Shown here: positions 63,240 to 64,000 of the stretch, piece by piece
How the letters are laid out: the number at the start of each line of letters is the position of its first letter
Numbering within the stretch: position 1 is the stretch's first letter
NCBI GenBank assembly: GCA_000149265.1
Contig: CH002937.1
Location: 189,367 to 253,366, forward strand
Reading direction: 5' to 3'
Source of the DNA: Ciona savignyi
Taxonomy: Eukaryota; Chordata; Ascidiacea; Phlebobranchia; Cionidae
Length of the DNA stretch: 64,000 nucleotides
Notes under the pieces: generated by a model
Databases searched by the model: none
What the model was told of the DNA's origin: nothing
The model's input: the letters and a program-made list of their open reading frames with translations, nothing else
Made by a program: the position numbers and the translations under genes

Positions 63240-64000
63240 ATGTCGGTGGTATCGAAACAAGTGGGCAGAAGTAAGTAACAAAGTCTAATTATCTATGAAG
63301 ATTAAAACGTTTGATGAGTTGGACTAGGTATGTCTGGGGTGAAGACGCGTTTCCCAAATACGAGAATTAACTTAACTATAGTTGTAACGGGGCTTTATAA
63401 CCATTATATTTTATTGCAATTTGCAATTGTTTAACTGTTAATTTGGCATCGAAAATGCGAGAACGTTATAACAATTGGAAGATTAAAAGCAGTAACCTGT
63501 GTTTCGCAATATTCGTGTTAATGCGACCACCGTTAGTGCATTAGGTTAGAAGGTGGCTTTTTCGTAGTTTAATTAAGACATACGTAACATATGTGAAAGG
63601 CACTATTGAAGAAGTTTTAGGTAAGTTAATTTAGTGTATTTTTTGTTTCCACGATGCAAAACCTTTGATAAACGTTTGAAAGACAGGAAAAAAACGGCAA
63701 AACGACAGTCTTTAAAACACGTCCAAAAATCATAGTTTAACTTGTTAATAGGCTTGTTAATAGTTCAACTATTGTACGTTCATGTGGAATTTAACGTAGT
63801 TGGTATTTTAAACTAATGATTTCCAGCGGAATTCTATAACATGTGATTTCAAGCACAACACCAATTTTTACTATCCATGATTCATAATAACAAAAGGTTT
63901 CATTAAATTGGGGTGTTCAGTTTTGTTGCTTTTGCTTTTTCTGTCATGTTTATAACTAATATTCATATTAACCATTTTTTATTTGATTGACAGTCACGGA
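63240..64000 (+). CDS. Possible gene start running off the right edge
   Basis: ATG at 63240 opens MSVVSKQVGR and stops at a strong donor (A|GTAAGTAA, exon 63240-63270, phase 1). A 21-base stretch at 63600-63620 is flanked by AG and GTAAGT and would add STIEEVL in frame, phase 1 to 1. A pyrimidine-rich acceptor (TTTGATTGACAG) at 63993 begins a further exon cut by the window edge. Each site alone is weak, but the phases agree. No family is recognised from so few residues. Confidence 0.35.

Overview
The window is AT-rich animal DNA with intron-containing genes. The best guess is a tunicate, probably Ciona. The support is compact multi-exon genes, a Hand-type bHLH gene, tRNA-derived SINEs, a small Ty3/gypsy element, and splice-acceptor sequences lying right beside several start codons, as expected where leader trans-splicing occurs. 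This identification is inference. One assembly gap of 681 N lies at 30914-31594.

Left flank (1-12.2 kb): a three-exon POLR2K gene (RNA polymerase subunit RPB12-like, +), a p24/TMED cargo receptor whose last exon I could not fix (+), and a two-exon Hand-family bHLH gene (-). Diverged SINE and MITE pieces lie between them.

Centre (about 12.2-47.7 kb): a head-to-tail array of about 3 kb units (U1-U12, all +). A whole unit holds one four-exon gene for a small secreted protein of about 214 residues. Exon 1 encodes only a signal peptide. Exons 2 and 3 form a four-cysteine domain (GCWRD...RAIPTLEG...GGWCASS...GEGG.WANDVY). Exon 4 is an almost invariant tail with two N-glycosylation sites. Ten units have all four exons: eight look intact, U6 carries frame changes that look like sequence errors, and U11 looks like a real pseudogene. 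U5 has only intron 3 and exon 4, and U7 is cut by the N gap. The same two SINE relics sit at the same places in the units, so they predate the amplification. This family is the most likely undescribed system here; I can name no function for it.

Right flank (47.7-64 kb): a MITE related to one inside U8, a Ty3/gypsy fossil with identical short LTRs, and a hAT-type MITE. Next is a membrane-anchored GH65 glucosidase of the PGGHG/ATHL1 type (+). Its 3.3 kb first intron holds a complete gene on the other strand for a Golgi-type SGNH/PC-esterase-like protein, giving a nested pair of two probable glycan-acting enzymes. The last 4 kb are sparse, with an unassigned ORF and a possible gene start running off the right edge.
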